This document shows positions 1-11,588 of a stretch of 61,781 nt of DNA, piece by piece. The notes under the pieces were generated by a model. It saw only the letters and a program-made list of their open reading frames with translations, was not told the DNA's origin and ran no database searches. The stretch's first letter is position 1. The number at the start of each line of letters is the position of its first letter. The position numbers and the translations under genes were made by a program. The DNA is taken from NCBI GenBank assembly GCA_004352715.1, contig SCFE01000073.1, positions 1,113,594 through 1,175,374 on the forward strand, given 5' to 3'. The DNA is from Hofstenia miamia. Taxonomy: Eukaryota; Xenacoelomorpha; Acoela.

Positions 1-433
1 TTCTAAGACTGGGGAACAAAATATTTCAGTCTTTCTAAGAATAACATGCTCTGGGGATCATATGAGAGTACTCATATTTTTTTCCAATTTTGACAAAACA
101 AAATTGTTGCTCTCGTACCACATGGCTTTAGTGGGAATATTTGAAACTGAGCTAAACAGACTTTGGTAGCGCAAAACCCTAGTCTAACGTTGTTTTCCGA
201 AATAGTGTAAGATTATATCAACCCATGTTATTTTACAGCATGAAAGCTGGATCACCTGTAAAAAAGATTTAAATTGTCCAAATAGGTTCTAAAAATGGAT
301 AATATATTATAATTTGACCAGTTCGATTAGTTTTTGTTTTATGATTACCAGTCCGCAGAACAATTTCTCATGTGAAAAGCATTTTAACTTCCCATCTGAT
401 CCAAATATAATTCACTAGACATTCATCAAATTG

Positions 434-1433
434 NNNNNNNNNNNNNNNNNNNNNNNNNNNNNNNNNNNNNNNNNNNNNNNNNNNNNNNNNNNNNNNNNNN
501 NNNNNNNNNNNNNNNNNNNNNNNNNNNNNNNNNNNNNNNNNNNNNNNNNNNNNNNNNNNNNNNNNNNNNNNNNNNNNNNNNNNNNNNNNNNNNNNNNNNN
601 NNNNNNNNNNNNNNNNNNNNNNNNNNNNNNNNNNNNNNNNNNNNNNNNNNNNNNNNNNNNNNNNNNNNNNNNNNNNNNNNNNNNNNNNNNNNNNNNNNNN
701 NNNNNNNNNNNNNNNNNNNNNNNNNNNNNNNNNNNNNNNNNNNNNNNNNNNNNNNNNNNNNNNNNNNNNNNNNNNNNNNNNNNNNNNNNNNNNNNNNNNN
801 NNNNNNNNNNNNNNNNNNNNNNNNNNNNNNNNNNNNNNNNNNNNNNNNNNNNNNNNNNNNNNNNNNNNNNNNNNNNNNNNNNNNNNNNNNNNNNNNNNNN
901 NNNNNNNNNNNNNNNNNNNNNNNNNNNNNNNNNNNNNNNNNNNNNNNNNNNNNNNNNNNNNNNNNNNNNNNNNNNNNNNNNNNNNNNNNNNNNNNNNNNN
1001 NNNNNNNNNNNNNNNNNNNNNNNNNNNNNNNNNNNNNNNNNNNNNNNNNNNNNNNNNNNNNNNNNNNNNNNNNNNNNNNNNNNNNNNNNNNNNNNNNNNN
1101 NNNNNNNNNNNNNNNNNNNNNNNNNNNNNNNNNNNNNNNNNNNNNNNNNNNNNNNNNNNNNNNNNNNNNNNNNNNNNNNNNNNNNNNNNNNNNNNNNNNN
1201 NNNNNNNNNNNNNNNNNNNNNNNNNNNNNNNNNNNNNNNNNNNNNNNNNNNNNNNNNNNNNNNNNNNNNNNNNNNNNNNNNNNNNNNNNNNNNNNNNNNN
1301 NNNNNNNNNNNNNNNNNNNNNNNNNNNNNNNNNNNNNNNNNNNNNNNNNNNNNNNNNNNNNNNNNNNNNNNNNNNNNNNNNNNNNNNNNNNNNNNNNNNN
1401 NNNNNNNNNNNNNNNNNNNNNNNNNNNNNNNNN
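434..1433. other. assembly gap (1000 N)
   Basis: Exactly 1000 N, a round figure usually used for gaps of unknown length. Open frames drawn across it have no meaning. Confidence 0.99.
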
Positions 1434-1570
1434 TAATACTTTAGTTTCATTAAAGTGTCACTAGATTTTTTGAAATTTTGGTATTTTCGTGGAAAATAGT
1501 TATTTGTAAAATCCAGTTCTATGGGCTCCTAGAAAAATAATCAACGTAAATTTACCATTAATAACTCATT

Positions 1571-2332
1571 CACTAGGGTTGCAATTGGACCGGCCCGCTC
1601 CATTTCCGCGGGCCGTGGGTCTACGTTGCGGGCTGCCTATGCGGGCCGTTCCGTGCCAAACAAAAACAAATAAAAAAAGCTCAGAGGTTGTATTATTCAA
1701 ATCAAATAGAAATTATTACAAAAAAATTACAAATCCTCTTCTGCGTCGAGTTCTTCGAAACTTGTTTCGTTTTCACTGTCGCTGATCTCAATGTCATTTA
1801 GCGCTATGCCAGCGTTGTTCACGTGTTCAATACCCACAAGAGGAGCGTTATATCGAACATAAAGCATCTTTTCAACCAGTTGTCCTGATAATCGCGCTCG
1901 TGTTTTCGTGTGGATACCTTTATGTTTCGAGAACACTCTTTCCACCTGGGCCTCGCTGACAAATAATTTACTGAGAACCAATTTCTTAAATTTTTTCAGT
2001 CTGTCAATAGTCGCGGCGTCAGGGTCACTGGAAATTGACGCCATCATAGTCAGATGTTCAATATCTTTAAGTCTGTCCATCGAGAGTGTTTTCAACCAGT
2101 TTTCACTCTTTTCTGACAATTCTGATCCTTCAGTAATGCAATTGATAACTTCCACAATGGAGTTTACAGTGTAAATTTCATACCGTTCCAAGGCCCGTGC
2201 AACAATAAGGGGTGTTGTAGCGTCGGTCTGAAGACGCTGGAAAGTTGACTGAGTTAAGTTTGATCATTGCGCGGGCCGTGAAATGACAAAAAGCGGGCCG
2301 CGGGCGGTAATGGCCCGCTTGCAACCCTAGTG
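1571..2332 (-). mobile_element. hAT-type DNA transposon, internally deleted
   Basis: The ends are perfect 14-bp inverted repeats: CACTAGGGTTGCAA at 1571 and its reverse complement ending at 2332. Inside both ends, copies of GCGGGCC or its complement are clustered (about 1590, 1608, 1628, 1641 and 2272, 2293, 2310). Such clusters resemble the subterminal transposase-binding repeats known from hAT elements. At 762 bp it is far shorter than an autonomous hAT, which is normally several kb. It keeps only the transposase C-terminus, so it is a deletion derivative. No clear 8-bp target duplication is visible. Its GC-rich ends stand out from the AT-rich surroundings. Confidence 0.82.
1727..2191 (-). 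pseudogene. hAT transposase C-terminal fragment
   Basis: The open frame encodes about 154 residues. Around residues 78-115 it reads VSEAQVERVFSKHKGIHTK followed by RARLSGQLVEKMLYVRYN. This matches the hAT dimerisation region: a conserved S-x-x-x-E/Q-R-x-F-S block followed by R-x-x-L and a hydrophobic helix ending in Asn. An acidic tail (EDEE-like) closes the protein. The zinc finger and the catalytic RNase-H-like core are missing, so it cannot transpose DNA by itself. It lies wholly within the inverted-repeat element at 1571-2332. The apparent start is simply the first ATG of the remaining frame. Other zinc-finger BED-type domesticated hAT genes share this domain, but the flanking inverted repeats favour a transposon. 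Confidence 0.75.
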
Positions 2333-2379
2333 CATATCTGTGGAAATGGGTGTGCACCTGTAACAGGTACATTTATCAT

Positions 2380-3993
2380 AGTTGGAATTGGGTTGGGCCT
2401 AAAGTTAGGTCGATACAGCAATTTGGGCCGGGCCAGGATTGGTCCTAATGTATTAATTGGTATTTGAAATACAAGAAAAAATTCAATTGAAAGACATTCT
2501 ATTTATATTTAATCAGCCTTCCATTGTTAGATGGTGCAATACTTCTAACATGTAAATTTTGTCTGCAAAAAACGTTTTTTTGGTACCTCACACTTACTTT
2601 GTGCTGATGTAAGTTGGCAGAGAATTTTAGTAATTGAATATATAAGAAATGATATGTTCTCCAAATTATGAAAGGGACGATTAAAATCCTGGTAATAAAT
2701 ATTATATATATATATATATATACATATAACTAAATTAGTGGTGACTGTAAGAAGAACTTATGAAATGTGACATATATGATATCTTGGCCTTAGGGCATAG
2801 TACTCATCAAGGGGTTGTAATAAGGGTGGTTATTTCCAAATATAGTATAATTATTATAATGATTCTAAATACCAATATTTTTTCACCTTCTAGTATTCAG
2901 GCTACCTGAGCATGCTTAGGTCCTTGTTGCAAGCATACATTTAAAGATAAATAAACAAAAATACAAACATATTATATATATTTACCTCTTATTTTAAGGG
3001 ATATATTGCTTGGAGATTCATGAAATTATTTTTTTCCTTAAAGCAAAGAATACATAAATTGTTGTAGTAAAAGAAATTGACAAAATTTAAATAAAACTCA
3101 TGTAAGAGCTTGTCAAAATTTTTAGTGAAAACCCAGTAGTCTTGTAGAACATGTCAAAATACGTTTACAAATTCAACTAAACACAAATTTCATTTTCATA
3201 TAGGATTAATTTTTTAGAAATTTTGGATAAAAAAGTAGCAGAATATACATGCTCTTGTGGTTCTCTTTTCCTAAGGTTTGTTTACATGCAAACAGCTAAT
3301 TACAATAATCGATTTCAGTGCGAAATTGGCAGCTAAGTTTTGTCATGACCAGTTAACAATAAAATATCTGGAGATTAATCATATTGATAAATCGTTGTCA
3401 GTTATACCAACAATTGCCATTATCTCACTTAACTTTACAACAGCAAAAGATTAAAATATAAATAGTTTCATTTAAAAAGAGGAGACACAATTGATTTACG
3501 TCGTTTTAAAAAATTCTAAGCAATTTAAGATTAATCTATGCACAAATTTAAAAGAGTTTAGAAAATTTTTGCCTTCAATGGTAACATTTGTGAGAATGGA
3601 TATTTAATACTATTTGGTAGCCAAGTGCAATGATTTACAAAGAGATCGCAGAATCTGTTCCAGGAAGGGTTGAACTCCCTAGTCCTCAGGCGTACAAACC
3701 TGTGTGAGACGTTCATTGTATTAAGGTTAACCATGCAATTGAATTAGCATTATTGACGGACTAAAGCAGATATGCACCTATGCACATATTAATCAATGCT
3801 TGATGCAAATTATACAATGAATGTCATAGTGTATTGCTCATGGGCTTCTATGAGTTGAATGGCGTAAAAGAAAAAAAATGGGGCCGGGCTTGGGTCAAAT
3901 AATTGTTGTATTGAAATGGGCCGGGCTTGGGCCAAATACCTGCTATATTGAAATTGGCCGGGCTTGTGCCTAAAAATCGGCCTAATTCCAACT
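2380..3993. mobile_element. non-autonomous hAT-like element with GGGCCGGGC repeats
   Basis: The left end AGTTGGAATTGGG (2380) is matched in inverted orientation by CCTAATTCCAACT ending at 3993. Next to each end lie GGGCCGGGC-type motifs: about 2432 on the left, and three spaced copies on the right at about 3882, 3918 and 3956, each in a repeat beginning near ATTGAAATGGGCCGGGCTT. This layout matches the element at 1571-2332, which ends only 47 bp away, although the motifs differ. No coding sequence is recognisable inside. The central 1.3 kb is AT-rich and could include later insertions. Confidence 0.5.
3615..3735 (+). repeat. possible tRNA-derived SINE head
   Basis: TGGTAGCCAAGTGC followed about 45 bases later by GGGTTGAACTCCC resembles the A and B boxes of a tRNA-type RNA polymerase III promoter, as found at the 5' end of many SINEs. 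The match is imperfect and no tail was identified. It lies inside the 2380-3993 element, so it could be a nested insertion or chance. Confidence 0.28.
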
Positions 3994-4006
3994 TCAGCAT
4001 ATATAC

Positions 4007-4039
<33 letters not shown>

Positions 4040-4044
4040 CAAAT

Positions 4045-4598
4045 ATGGACGCGGGTGTGGGTTTACCCAAGGGGTTGCAGCGCAGTGTGAGTACTGAATT
4101 TCAAATCCCACCTGGCTTGCGGTGCNNNNNNNNNNNNNNNNNNNNNNNNNNNNNNNNNNNNNNNNNNNNNNNNNNNNNNNNNNNNNNNNNNNNNNNNNNN
4201 NNNNNNNNNTATATATATATAATATGGACGCGGGTGTGGGTTTACCCAAGCGGGTTGCAGCGCAGTGTGAGTACTGAATTTCAAATCCCACCTGGCTTGC
4301 GGTGCGGGTGGACATTTTTATTTTGTTATACTAAACTAATACAATATGAATTATGCTACAAAATCTACATAATATAATGTATTTGACATAATTCACTCAA
4401 TTCAACAAAATTAATAGAAGGTCAATTCGGTGATTGATAATTTTTGGCCTAGTTACTTATAATCGACGGGCAACATTTAGAAAATAGCGGGTGAGTTGTG
4501 GGTAAATTTTCTTACAAACATTCAGATGCGGTGGGTTTGCGTCTCACTCACAGCGGGTGCGGTGCAATTTGGTTATAAAAAATTACACCCTCGTCCAT
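4045..4598. mobile_element. non-autonomous inverted-repeat element, GC-rich ends
   Basis: The left end ATGGACGCGGGTGTGGGTTT (4045) pairs with the right end, whose reverse complement is ATGGACGAGGGTGTAATTTT (ends 4598). G-rich motifs such as GCGGGTG and GTGGGTTT recur inside both ends (about 4300, 4490, 4530, 4555). Both sides are bordered by (TA)n tracts. No transposase is visible. The left 84 bp appears twice on either side of a run of N at 4126-4209, so the true length is uncertain. It is the third such element in a row, directly upstream of the GPCR gene. Confidence 0.55.
4126..4209. other. assembly gap (84 N) inside the element
   Basis: The 84 bases before the gap (4042-4125) reappear after it at 4221-4305 with one extra base. 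This suggests two unmerged overlapping contig ends. Confidence 0.9.
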
Positions 4599-4609
4599 CT
4601 ATAATATTT

Positions 4610-4723
4610 ATATATATATATATATATAAGAATCAGTTATTAATAATTGAACTTTAGACTACCCTTCATCATCAGTCATCTCAAGATTTTCATTTCCAAT
4701 TTCATGAGCATAAGATATTTTAT
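4610..4723 (+). promoter_or_regulatory. short region between (TA)n and the GPCR start
   Basis: Only about 95 bp separate the (TA)n tract ending near 4628 from the GPCR ATG. An in-frame stop at 4655 marks this as 5' untranslated or intronic. TTTCATTTCCAATTTCATGAG (4688-4708) contains pyrimidine-rich sequence ending in AG-like dinucleotides that could be a splice acceptor. No firm promoter motif can be told apart from the TA repeat. Confidence 0.25.
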
Positions 4724-5767
4724 ATGGCCATGTCAACTATGTCTTTGGATTCAATCGATAATCGCACACAAAATGTCGAGGTCTTAGAAATTAAGAAGTT
4801 TCTACAACCAATTTTGGGAATGCTTCTAACTGTTCTTGGACTCATTGGTGGAATTCTCACTGTGATAGTGTACACCTATAAACATACTACCACACCAAGT
4901 GAAATTATCATTGTAGTACTCAGCATAGTTGATGTGCTTTTTAATGTTTTCAGCCCATGTCTTATTGTGGCTAAGGTTGTTTATGAACAAACGATTTTAG
5001 AATTATTGGGACTTGATTACTTTCTGTTCGCAATTTGCACGTTCTCTTCATACATGTTGATTACTCTGATCACAGTAAACCGCTACTATGCAATATGCAA
5101 ACCAATAGAATATCGAGAGGTATTTAGTAAGCAAAGAGTGATTATTATAACTATTCTTATATTTTTTCTTTCCCTTCTCCAAGGTGCTATATGCTATTTG
5201 TACATATATGTAGACATCTTCTGGAAAAAGGTGTTCGACTATGAATTCTATACGGGGATGGATACATTAGTGTTCATAGCGTCTGGCTCATTAATATTTG
5301 TATATTTTTCAGTTTACAAGCGTTTGACTGAGCAAAAGAGCAAGTTAAACAAGCCATTGAAACCGTCAAATCAAGCTTCTAACAATAAAAACACTGAGAA
5401 TAATGCTCTTATAAAATCTTCATCAGTCCCAGCAAAAAAGAACAACTCTAAAAACTCTCCAAAAGATAAAGTTACTCTCACACTGTTTATAGTAAGTATC
5501 ATCTTTATGATTTGCGTTTGCCCATACATCCTCATACTTAACATGAGAGAATTTGTGCCACATTTTGACAAACGAACTTTGATATTTGCAGATATTAGCC
5601 TGGATGAACTGCTTTACATTCTCTTCCAAATAAACTTTATGATAAACCCAATTATATATTATCTTACTAGTCAAATATATCGGGATAGACTTCTAAAATT
5701 TTTTCATATCAACAAAACAGGGGAAAAGAATGGTAACATTAGAAACGATGGTGAAACGAAGTTCTAA
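4724..5767 (+). CDS. class A (rhodopsin-like) G-protein-coupled receptor, orphan, single exon
   Basis: The intact 347-residue protein has seven hydrophobic segments: about 26-52, 59-86, 97-119, 138-163, 179-198, 250-273 and 292-314. Class A hallmarks are Asp70 in helix 2, NRY at 119-121 in place of D/ERY, Pro267 in helix 6 and NPIIY at 308-312. An N-glycosylation site (NRT, 13-15) lies in the short extracellular N-terminus. The third loop (about 200-249) is Lys/Asn/Ser-rich. Several family landmarks are altered: helix 1 has GG where GN is usual, helix 4 lacks its Trp, helix 6 has CVCP instead of CWxP, and the helix-3 Cys of the common disulfide is absent. An in-frame TAG at 4655 supports a start at 4724 if the gene is intronless, although an upstream exon cannot be excluded. 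It should sit in the plasma membrane and signal through G proteins. The ligand is unknown. Confidence 0.88.
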   Translation: MAMSTMSLDSIDNRTQNVEVLEIKKFLQPILGMLLTVLGLIGGILTVIVYTYKHTTTPSEIIIVVLSIVDVLFNVFSPCLIVAKVVYEQTILELLGLDYFLFAICTFSSYMLITLITVNRYYAICKPIEYREVFSKQRVIIITILIFFLSLLQGAICYLYIYVDIFWKKVFDYEFYTGMDTLVFIASGSLIFVYFSVYKRLTEQKSKLNKPLKPSNQASNNKNTENNALIKSSSVPAKKNNSKNSPKDKVTLTLFIVSIIFMICVCPYILILNMREFVPHFDKRTLIFADISLDELLYILFQINFMINPIIYYLTSQIYRDRLLKFFHINKTGEKNGNIRNDGETKF

Positions 5768-8700
5768 GCTTAGAGACTTACAAAGGTTTAGTAGAACTGT
5801 TAAGTGAATGTTTAAGTTGTACTTATACATCTTGTTTTAATTTGAATTTGTGTTATATAATGATTGATTATTGTTACTCAGTGTTGCAAATTGCATTTTG
5901 TAAAATTGGTCAAATCATTGTAAATTTTATTTTTAAGATGATAAAATAAGCTAGTTTTTAAATGCATAAACAGGGTATGGATAAAGTCTCTTTACAAATT
6001 GAAAATTTATTACAAACGCAGCTTCATGCTATATCTAAACAAGATATAGTAGGTATGTATTAAAGTTTCTTAATTCTATTTAATGGACCTCTATATGGGC
6101 AACATCAAGTCGGTTCTCTATTTTTGCCTTATTCACTGTAGCATAAGTCAATCAATGATGGCAATGGCATTACGAATCCCTTATTTCAAGTCAGCAATAT
6201 CCTTGCCTACATTAATTGCTTGTGCCATGCACGAATAGAAGGACGGGATGGTGGATCTATTTTATACTTCTGTATTTTAGTTGAGGCTGAGCATCCGATT
6301 TTGCTTCAATAAACCACGATACACTTTCTGATTTACAGAGGATTCTGTGAATCAGCGCCCTTCCATCATGAGAGTATCTGAAATACAAATGTTCTATTTG
6401 AAAAAAAAACTTTAATAAAAGCCTATTAAAATGATAAATTTTCCAAACTGTAAAGAGACTGTGTTGTGGGCACCCTGTTTTTAAGTCCTTATTAAATTTG
6501 CTCTATAATAGTTGGGATTTGCAAAATAAGCTATTCTTGCGGTTTTCCAACAATTTAATTTTAATAATATTGCTGAGTATAAGAACTTCAAACTGTGGTA
6601 TTTTTAATCTCCAGAAACGCTAGAGGTTATTTATGTTGTGGGTATATTTTATTCTTTAATGTGAACATTTTGAAATTCCATAATTGAGAAAGCATTGCGC
6701 TAAAAGGTTTTCAGTTGCTCTTGAGTCTAGAAAAAATCCAATGTGATTTCGAATTCTCCTGATCATCAGGTCAAATATTTCATTTTTGAATTAATTCACT
6801 GACAAATACACTGTGCGTAAATTCATTCTCAGATGATTCGTCAGTAATTAATCACCAGATCTTCAAGAAATTGCAGAAAAATTCTGGTAGAAGTACGATA
6901 ACTTTATATTCAGATTACTGCGCTAAATTTGGGTATTAAAATGTGTTTTATTGATTCACTTTAATGTTGTTTTTTGTATTAAGTTGACGTCTCACAAGTA
7001 CTGTTCTACAAAAAAGGGCGCTTTCCTGTTAAGCTACCTTTTAGTAAAAATGAAAATTGAGTACAGTACATTCTCGGATCAGACGAACACTTTTTTGTGA
7101 AATCAAATTGATTTTGATTTGAGTAATAATCAAAAATTGCGGTTAAATAAATCACGGAATCAATTTCATGCCACAACAATTTCATTATCAAACGTTTGAT
7201 TTTCTTCAAGCACAATTGCATTTACTAATCTTGAGATGGGAAAGTAAACCTTTGTTAGTATTCATTTTTGTCTACACTGAGAAATAGAAATTTTAGCAAA
7301 ACCCTGTCCCCTTCAATTAAGCGTGAGATGTCAACTTAAGTGTAATTCATGATTGAATCAAATTTACTTTCTCTATATCATCTAAATAAGGGATTTATTG
7401 AGAAATGTAAGAGTTTTTGTGAAATAATCTTTGAACTGTGACGTCGTCGCTGCATATGAAGAGATGAGAATAGAAAATATTTTTGTTAAAATAAATTGAC
7501 ATTTTGCAGGTATATAACTTCAAAAACGGGAAACGTTCCCTTATTGTACTTATTTAGTCTTTGACAGTTTTCCTCACTGAGTTAGAGGAGGGCATGTTTG
7601 AGATTTTTCTCTTCAAAAGTATGGGTTTTTCTTAATAAACTAGTTTCAGAATCAAATCTTTTTTAACAATAGTTAAGAATTTATTAGTCAATATTTATAA
7701 AAACTCGTAAGCAAAATATGTACGTTAGTCTTAATTACTGGAAACTGAATTTTGAAAGTTAATCAATTCCAATTGTAATCAACGCCCTCCATCGATAATT
7801 TCAAAATGGAACTTCAGCCACTTGATATATGAGGAATTTCCGATTCAAGAAGCAACGTTAATTGCATTTGATAATTTTTGCTAAGTAAGTTTCTGTAAAA
7901 TACAAGTTAGATCCTATTTTAGTATCCACATGGATATGCTGATCTCAAATTGGCTTGGTAATATCAATGTTCTGGCCTAAGCAATATAATCTTGCAAAAT
8001 TGTTTGAAAGTCATTAAAGTAGTTTACCATCTAGATAAGGAAATAGGGTAAAGGAAAAAAGAAGTAACTATCAAATTTTCAAGGATGAAAATAAACTTAA
8101 AATAATATATAATTTAAGAGAACGTTATTTATACAATAACCGAGAAATCTTCAAAAACGTGTGGAGTTATATTGCAAGAAATTGTGAGAAGACATTTCTT
8201 TTAAGTCCATATTAACATTAAATATGAAATTCAGTTTTAGTATAATCTGTCTGCAGGCAAAAAATTAAAATTGGTGGTATCACTTTCATTAACAAACAAT
8301 ATTGAAATTGTAATATTTACTAGATTATAAAATTGTATGGCAAAATATAGTGAAAATTTCTCCCTTAATTTAGTGTTTTCTAAATGATGTAAAATATATT
8401 ACAACCATCTCTTTATGTTAATATTCATAATAAAGCAAACTCAAATACACCCCTCTGGCACATAGACTTGATGTGCTATTGTTCAAATAAATTATTGTTC
8501 ATTAATTGAAAAATTACAGAGAAATGACTAACACTTTCATCTTTGAACTTGAGTTCTTTGTTGTTTTATTAATTTGCTCTCCATAATTCTTTAGTGTCTT
8601 ATTCTGTTTTTCATTTATTGTCATTGTAAGCATTGCTTTGCTAGCCTTTTATTTAAGCTTTTGCGAATTTCAAATCATTTCTACTTAGTAAGTTTTCTGT

Positions 8701-10342
8701 TTTTTATTATTTTTTGCATATCAATAAGCCTTGCCTAGTATCGTTCAATTTAATTTGAGCATGCAACTTTAGCAAACCACGCCTTTGTGCAGCAAATTTA
8801 ATAAAGAAGGACATAATTTGGTAAAATTATTCCGTAGAATCAGGAACTACAATCGAGTGATTATGCAAATTTTCAAATTCAATTATAGATTTGGAATTAA
8901 CATAATTTTAAACTTCATGTAAGATCAAAATTTATAGAAAGTATTTTCAATAACTTTTGTAGATATAATATTTCCAAATTTTATCAATAGCGAAAAATAA
9001 TATTGAAATTTATTTACAGGAAATTTCTTTTTTAATTACACCAATAAAGATTTTAAAGCAACCAATTGTCTACATTTCACCATCTGCTACTTTTGCAAAT
9101 CTATTTCAACCGACTTGAATTCAAATCACGCCTATGCAATCAATTTGCTTTTGATTATTAATTGAAAATATGAGTTCGTATATTAAACATAAAATATTCA
9201 CTATCTTCAAAGCAATACTTAGATTTTTGCACTTTCATATAAAAATTGTGGTCTTTTCAAGAAGAGTATCACGAAATATAGTATATGTAGGCATATGTTA
9301 GTGAAACTTTTAAGCTAGTTATGTAATAGCTAAAAACTACGTGGACTGTAGTCCTCTCTGCCCTCCGTTGGTAATGCATATAGCCAAATATAAAGACAAC
9401 TGGGCATGAGAAATGGAAAAAACACAATTAATTGGTTTTATTAGACTGTATTTAATGAAAATTTGGTAATTAATAGATAATTTGCTGTGATGTAGTATAA
9501 TTACAAAATTCTTTGACAATTTTAGGCTACCAGTTTTAAGGTACAACTATTTCAAAAAATAAGAACTTTGTGGATTCATGCTTTGCAAATCTTAAAATTT
9601 CAAGAGATTTGAATGAAAAGAATAAAGTTAATCAAATACAATTCAACATAATATTGATAATTATGTGGATATTTCAAACTTTTACAGATAGTCTAAAAAC
9701 AAACTATTACTAAAGCCAATTCAGGGCTGCTGAAGTTCTGTTAATGATGTTAGTTGAATGAAGAAGCATGAGAGAGAATAAAAAATTCTAATTTATATTA
9801 TTTAGAGTTTAATCTAACCGCGCTGATGCAGTTTGTGAATCTTCCAAAAATGGATGGACAAAAAATAGTGCCTACAAAGTATAATTATTTAAGTTTTGGA
9901 TTGTATTTCTTTAACAGTTTGTGACAGAATAAAAAAATTATATGTCGTGACTCTTTGGCTTGCATTTGCACAACAACTCAAATTTTTTGTCGAATAGATT
10001 TTGAATACTACCAAATGGGTTATTTAAATTCATAACAGCAAAAAAATATATTAACTCATTTTCAAAATATAATTTCAATGAAACATGACCCTGATTATAT
10101 TAATGTATATTTCAAATTTTGGTTTTAGACAAACATTATTTATGAAATTCTTATGCATTGAACCAATATTTATGAATGCTGAAAGTATGAAGTTCATTAT
10201 TATTTTACTATCTTTGGAAATAATATACTTTTTATATAATTTGCAATAGCTCTGCTATTTACAGAAAAATTGTTAATTTTTTATTGAAAATGGGGGCTTA
10301 ATAACAATTTTTATAATATATATATGAAAATGTAGTTCTTTA
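5768..10342. other. AT-rich intergenic sequence, nothing recognised
   Basis: This stretch follows the GPCR. Reading frames are short and show no protein-like composition or known motif. ATAAAA-type sequences occur at about 5940 and 6413, but no clear AATAAA signal follows the GPCR stop. No inverted-repeat element was found here. Confidence 0.6.
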
Positions 10343-10379
10343 TGCAATATGTTTGTCTTGAAATCTAACTATTGCATTT

Positions 10380-10421
<42 letters not shown>

Positions 10422-10458
10422 AAATGCAATAGTTAGATTTCAAGACAAACATATTGCA
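10343..10458. repeat. 116-bp perfect palindrome around (TA)n
   Basis: TGCAATATGTTTGTCTTGAA and the following bases are repeated exactly in reverse complement, ending at 10458, with a (TA)n run at the centre (about 10383-10418). The right arm stops exactly where a run of N begins (10459). The perfect symmetry may be real cruciform-forming DNA, or an inverted contig end left by assembly. Confidence 0.9.
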
Positions 10459-10588
10459 NNNNNNNNNNNNNNNNNNNNNNNNNNNNNNNNNNNNNNNNNN
10501 NNNNNNNNNNNNNNNNNNNNNNNNNNNNNNNNNNNNNNNNNNNNNNNNNNNNNNNNNNNNNNNNNNNNNNNNNNNNNNNNNNNNNNNN
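10459..10588. other. assembly gap (130 N)
   Basis: A run of N directly follows the palindrome. Confidence 0.99.
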
Positions 10589-11013
10589 TGGTAAAAAAAT
10601 TTACAATTCACTACATTTAATTTGGTTAAATATGCATACACTAAAAGATATTCAATATTTTGGTCGTGCTTTGTTTATTCATTAGTCTTTGTTTATTTGA
10701 GTTCTTAATAATTAGGGCTTTAGAAATCTTAGTATTAGGTGTTTTAATAATGATCTTAAAATTATTGATGTTCGCTCGATGTTAGTGAGTATACATTTCG
10801 GAATTTACGTGCCCTGATAGGTGTTCATTAACCCGAGTTTGGAGATCTCGCTTTGTTTCACCGATTTAAGAATGGTGACATTCTTCACATGTGAACTTGT
10901 ATACAATTGATGAAACAAGCATCTCTTGAATGGGATCTTTGTTGCGACAAATACTACAGGTCTTCTTAGTTTCTAACATCGGTCTTATTATTGTGTATCT
11001 TAATTTCGCATTA

Positions 11014-11016
<3 letters not shown>

Positions 11017-11052
<36 letters not shown>
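11017..11052. repeat. (TA)n microsatellite
   Basis: An uninterrupted TA run of about 36 bp. It lies between quiet AT-rich DNA and the hAT-like fragment region. Confidence 0.95.
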
Positions 11053-11054
<2 letters not shown>

Positions 11055-11351
11055 GGCATAAATAATTGTGGATAATTTATTCATAGCCCATGGAATTGAA
11101 GCCAAAATAAACTTTAAAGTTTTTGCAAATTCTATTCTAATTCGTGAACGCATATTTTAATTAATGTTAGGTTGGCCCATCAAATTCTAAATGAAGAAAG
11201 GCTTCCTGCTAATTAATATAAATTTAGTTTAAACCCTAGGTTAAATTGAAGTTTATATAAATTTGGCAATGATTTAATCTTCAAAGTTTAAACTGCAGTT
11301 TATATTTTAGCATCAATTGAAACTTTTAGCGTTTAATTACGTCATTATTTT

Positions 11352-11588
11352 GTGCATGGAGTAACTGGCAAACTGTTCAGAAAGATTGGTAACAGGAAGA
11401 ACTTTTCAAAATTTGCGGATGTGGCCAAATATATTCTGGGTACTTTGCCATCACCGGCAAATTGCAAAAGTGCCTTTTACACCGCTAAATTTCTAACAGG
11501 GAAACCGCCGAAATCGCATCTCTATGAAAACAATTCACAATCGCCTGATTATGAGTACCTAAACGGCCCAAATTTAAGCGACGTTTAA
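11352..11588 (+). pseudogene. possible hAT transposase dimerisation fragment
   Basis: The 78-residue frame includes KFADVAKYILGTLPSPANCK followed by SAFYTAKFLTGKPPKSHLYEN. This has the order seen in hAT C-termini: hydrophobic helix, IP/LP turn, then an S/A-F block with a T-G-K/R stretch. The usual ERxFS residues are not preserved, so the match is weak. AGTTTAAACC-type motifs occur on both sides in inverted orientation (about 11228 and 11665). They could be ends of a degraded element. The fragment carries no function. Confidence 0.35.

Noticed and set aside
368-1450. Long open frames across 368-1450 on both strands
   Set aside because: They are almost entirely N. The 1000-N gap gives no stop codons, so the frames are artefacts.
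3810-4377. Frames made of Tyr-Ile repeats near 4.0-4.3 kb
   Set aside because: They are translations of (TA)n, transposon ends and N.
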